A program made the translations under genes and the position numbers. Below, piece after piece: positions 9,058 to 10,637 of a DNA stretch of 10,637 bases. How positions within the stretch are numbered: the first letter of the stretch is position 1; each line of letters starts with the position of its first letter. Source of the DNA: Limiplasma sp964416065. Its GTDB lineage: Bacteria; Bacillota; Clostridia; Christensenellales; Aristaeellaceae. The stretch spans positions 1 through 10,637 of the forward strand of contig CAYQCL010000059.1 of the NCBI GenBank assembly GCA_964416065.1, written 5' to 3'. The notes under the pieces are model-generated. The model was given only the letters and a program-made list of their open reading frames with translations, made no database searches and was not told the DNA's origin.

Positions 9058-10298
9058 AGCGTGTTTCCTCCTGCGCAAGTCAAGATGCATCGTCCCTGTA
9101 CCTTCCAGCCCGCGAACGGCGTCGCGCGCCCCATAGACGCGAAGGCTTCGGGATCAATCGAATAGGTTTCATCCAGATCAAAGACGGCAAAATCCTCCGC
9201 GCCCGTCTCGATCGACGCGGGCGCCAGCCCGAAGCGCCTTCGGGGATTGTCTGTCATGGCGGCGAGGAGGGTCTCAAGCGGAACCCTGCCCGTTTTGACC
9301 AGCCCCGTATAGAGGACGGGGAAGGCGCATTCCAGACCCACCACGCCCATCAGGCTCCCCTCGAGCCCGCGCGACTTTTCCTCGGCGCTGTGGGGAGCGT
9401 GGTCCGTGGCGATCATGTCGATCGTGCCGTCCAGAAGGCCCTCGATCAGCGCGTCGCGATCCTCCCTCGAGCGAAGCGGCGGATTCATCTTGAAGCGGCC
9501 GTCCTCCGCGATATCCTCGTCGCATAAAAGCAGGTAGTGCGGGCCGGTCTCGCAGCTCACGTCCACGCCCTCGGCCTTGGCCCTGCGAATCAGCGCGACG
9601 CTTTCCTTCGTGGAAACATGGCAGACGTGGTAGCGGCAGCCGGTTTCCTTCGCCAGCCGCAGATCGCGTTCGATCTGCCGCCATTCGCTCTCGCTGGAAA
9701 TGCCGCGATGGCCGTGGCTCCTGGCGTAGACTCCGTCATGGATATAACCGCCGTGAAGCAAAGTTTCATCCTCGCAATGCGCCGCGATCATGCCGTCTAT
9801 CGCCCTGACGCGGCGCATGGCCTCCCGCATCGTTTCCTCGTCCTGCACGCCACGGCCGTCGTCCGAGAAGGCGATTACATAGGGCCTGAGCGCCTCATAG
9901 TCGCACAGCCCGCCGCGCCCCCTCTGTCCCATGGTGATGCAGCCGTAGGGATAAACGCGCACCCGCGCGTCCCGACGGATGATGTCAAGCTGCTCCCTGA
10001 CATGCTCCGCCGTATCCGGCGGGGGATTCACATTGGGCATCGCGCACACCGCCGTGTAGCCGCCGCGCGCCGCCGCCTCGGTTCCCGTCGCAACGGTTTC
10101 CTTATAAAAAAAGCCCGGCTCTCGAAGATGCACATGAACATCAACAAGACCCGGTATCAACAGCTTACCCCCAAACGGAAATGCCGCCGTCTTGGGGAAG
10201 GAAGAAATATCAACAACGCGGCCATGCTGAAGAACCGCATCCCGCCTGGAGAGCTTGCCTCTCTGATACACCGTCGCACCGTTCAACGCAAACCGCAA
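9045..10298 (-). CDS. pyrC: Dihydroorotase PyrC (type I)
   Basis: PyrC cyclises N-carbamoyl-aspartate to dihydroorotate, the third pathway step. The 417-residue length and motifs place it among the long, type I dihydroorotases of Gram-positive bacteria, not the short E. coli type. Likely metal ligands are His55 and His57 in DVHVHLREPG, Asp147 in FSDDG, His174 in AAHCED, His227 in CHVST and Asp299 in ATDHAPH. I place the start at the TTG at 10298, because AAAGGAG lies 8 nt upstream; an in-frame ATG at 10322 has no ribosome binding site, and an ATG at 10302 is out of frame. As first gene of the operon, just after the promoter, its translation may be the regulated one. Its end overlaps carA by 13 nt. 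Confidence 0.95.
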
Positions 10299-10303
10299 GC
10301 ATA

Positions 10304-10329
10304 GCGCTCCTTTCCGCGACATAAGGCGC
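10304..10329 (-). promoter_or_regulatory. Small leader hairpin covering the pyrC ribosome binding site
   Basis: In the leftward RNA the segment GCGCCTT (about 10329-10323) can pair with AAGGAGCGC (10312-10304): a 4-bp CCTT/AAGG helix, a 2-nt bulge, and a 3-bp GCG/CGC helix, with a 10-nt loop. The paired strand contains most of the AAAGGAG ribosome binding site. Similar sequestering occurs in the enterobacterial pyrC leader, where it is tied to start-site choice. Here the stem is short, and no comparable pyrimidine start-site cluster is seen, so regulation is only a possibility. Confidence 0.35.
10307..10313 (-). promoter_or_regulatory. Ribosome binding site that fixes the TTG start of pyrC
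   Basis: AAAGGAG on the minus strand is 8 nt from the in-frame TTG at 10298 and only 4 nt from an out-of-frame ATG at 10302. The spacing favours the TTG. Confidence 0.8.
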
Positions 10330-10383
10330 GTATATTCAATCAAATATAATAAAGCCGACCCGTCCGGTTGTCAATATGTCGCG
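10315..10383. repeat. 9-bp inverted repeat flanking the pyr promoter
   Basis: CGCGACATA at 10315-10323 is matched by its exact reverse complement TATGTCGCG at 10375-10383. One arm abuts the upstream side of the -35 box and the other lies in the transcribed leader about 20 nt downstream of the likely start. The centres are 60 bp apart. Paired sites of this kind can be operators for a dimeric or looping regulator, but no regulator gene is in view and a chance match cannot be excluded. Confidence 0.4.
10346..10374 (-). promoter_or_regulatory. Sigma-A promoter of the pyr operon
   Basis: On the minus strand a perfect -35 box TTGACA (10369-10374) is followed after 17 bp by TATTAT (10346-10351), five of six matches to the -10 consensus. 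The start point should fall near 10339-10341, giving a leader of only about 40 nt before pyrC. That is too short for a PyrR-type attenuator with alternative hairpins. Upstream, bases 10384-10459 are AT-rich with an imperfect hairpin (ATTTTCT 10387-10393 with AGAAAAT 10402-10408) and hold no gene; they may serve as an UP element. Confidence 0.85.
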
Positions 10384-10504
10384 TGAATTTTCTTTGCATT
10401 TAGAAAATTTCAAATTTCATAAAACAGCGTTCAAAAAATAATAACCCTGACATGCAAATTGAACCGCTCCCCGTCAAGTAAACAATTGAAAAAATAAAGT
10501 TTTT

Positions 10505-10536
10505 CTGCCATCAGATTTTGGTCTGGTGGCAGTTTT
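10505..10536 (+). terminator. Hairpin just after the transposase stop codon
   Basis: CTGCCATCAGA (10505-10515) pairs with TCTGGTGGCAG (10522-10532) in an 11-bp stem with one G-U type mismatch and a 6-nt loop. TTTT follows on the plus strand (10533-10536), so the better terminator direction is rightward, into the element. Read leftward, the RNA has AAAAAC after the stem and a U-rich run only further on. It could protect the transposase gene from antisense transcription entering from outside, or be a structural part of the IS end. Confidence 0.5.
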
Positions 10537-10637
10537 ATGCTGCTTCCAGATAATGGTTGTGTTTTTTCATCGGTGTCAGAATACCTAAGTTTCGCTGTAA
10601 CCGTTTGTTATTGTAGTATTCGATGTAATCCTCAATC
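10535..10637 (-). CDS. IS3-family transposase, C-terminal fragment cut by the window edge
   Basis: The minus-strand frame reads 33 residues and a TAA stop at 10535-10537; the gene continues beyond the right edge. The segment IEDYIEYYNNKRLQRNLG followed by LTPMKKHNHYLEAA matches the end of the IS3-family (IS150-like) DDE transposase OrfB, where the last catalytic glutamate region is followed by a Y-I-x-Y-Y-N-x-x-R pattern and a closing TPM/TPV motif. Nothing can be said about whether the rest is intact. Its base composition is lower in GC than the pyr genes, as expected for a mobile element. Confidence 0.8.
   Translation of the reverse strand, partial: IEDYIEYYNNKRLQRNLGILTPMKKHNHYLEAA

Larger units (their letters stand above)
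10460..10637 (-). mobile_element. 3' end of an IS3-family insertion sequence (partial)
   Basis: The right edge of the window contains the end of a transposase gene followed by about 75 bp of non-coding DNA. The likely element terminus is the sequence starting TGAACCGCTCCCCG at 10460 on the plus strand; IS3-family ends typically start with TG and are mildly GC-rich like this. The boundary is an inference because the other inverted repeat and the target duplication lie outside the window. The element sits about 85 bp upstream of the pyr promoter's -35 box and is transcribed in the same direction as the operon. Confidence 0.65.

Noticed and set aside
10336..10345. UTP-sensitive slippage start like that of enterobacterial pyrBI
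   Set aside because: ATTTG is present, but it directly follows the -10 box, too close to be the start point; at the expected start there are only two consecutive T residues.
10449..10477. Hybrid promoter formed by the TTGACG box at the IS end
   Set aside because: At 17 bp the downstream hexamer is CATGTC, which is not a plausible -10 box; the TTGACA/TATTAT promoter nearer pyrC is far better.

Overview
The window is almost entirely one leftward (minus-strand) operon for de novo UMP synthesis, with the gene order pyrC-carA-carB-pyrK-pyrD-pyrF-pyrE-pyrB-pyrI. Together the nine genes encode every step from bicarbonate, glutamine and aspartate to UMP: carbamoyl phosphate synthetase (carA, carB), aspartate carbamoyltransferase with its regulatory chain (pyrB, pyrI), dihydroorotase (pyrC), the NAD-linked class 1B dihydroorotate dehydrogenase pair (pyrD, pyrK), orotate phosphoribosyltransferase (pyrE) and OMP decarboxylase (pyrF). 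All nine frames look intact and full length.

The organism is probably a fairly GC-rich member of the Clostridia (Bacillota). The reasons are the pyrK/pyrD type of dehydrogenase, the Bacillus-like order pyrC-carA-carB-pyrK-pyrD-pyrF-pyrE, strong AGGAGG-type ribosome binding sites, and GC-rich genes separated by very AT-rich control regions. The pyrB-pyrI pair and tandem GGGAC/GTCCC palindromes would fit a gut clostridial lineage. This placement is an inference, and I cannot name a genus.

Layout, right to left. Bases 10460-10637 are the 3' end of an IS3-family insertion sequence: the last 33 codons of its transposase, a hairpin, and a likely terminal repeat. Bases 10299-10459 hold the operon's control region: AT-rich DNA, a near-consensus sigma-A promoter (TTGACA, 17 bp, TATTAT), a 9-bp inverted repeat flanking that promoter, and a leader of only about 40 nt with a small hairpin over the ribosome binding site. 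Then pyrC starts at a TTG codon. From pyrC to pyrF the genes overlap by 4-13 nt or are at most 18 nt apart, so they are probably translationally coupled. A 238-nt gap between pyrF and pyrE carries a GC-rich hairpin and three tandem short palindromes. After it come pyrE, pyrB and pyrI, tightly packed. Bases 1-178 hold a perfect 13-bp hairpin that probably ends the operon, followed by a second strong leftward promoter with phased A-tracts, serving a gene beyond the left edge.

The products work as one linear pathway. CarAB makes carbamoyl phosphate, PyrB (held in a complex with PyrI) joins it to aspartate, PyrC closes the ring, PyrD/PyrK oxidise dihydroorotate to orotate, PyrE adds phosphoribose and PyrF decarboxylates to UMP. 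Feedback can be read from the proteins: a C-terminal allosteric domain in CarB, and nucleotide-site residues and a four-cysteine zinc site in PyrI. No PyrR gene or PyrR-type attenuator is visible. I found no undescribed biological system; the most interesting signals are regulatory: the promoter-flanking inverted repeat, the leader hairpin with a UUG start, and the pyrF-pyrE palindromes.
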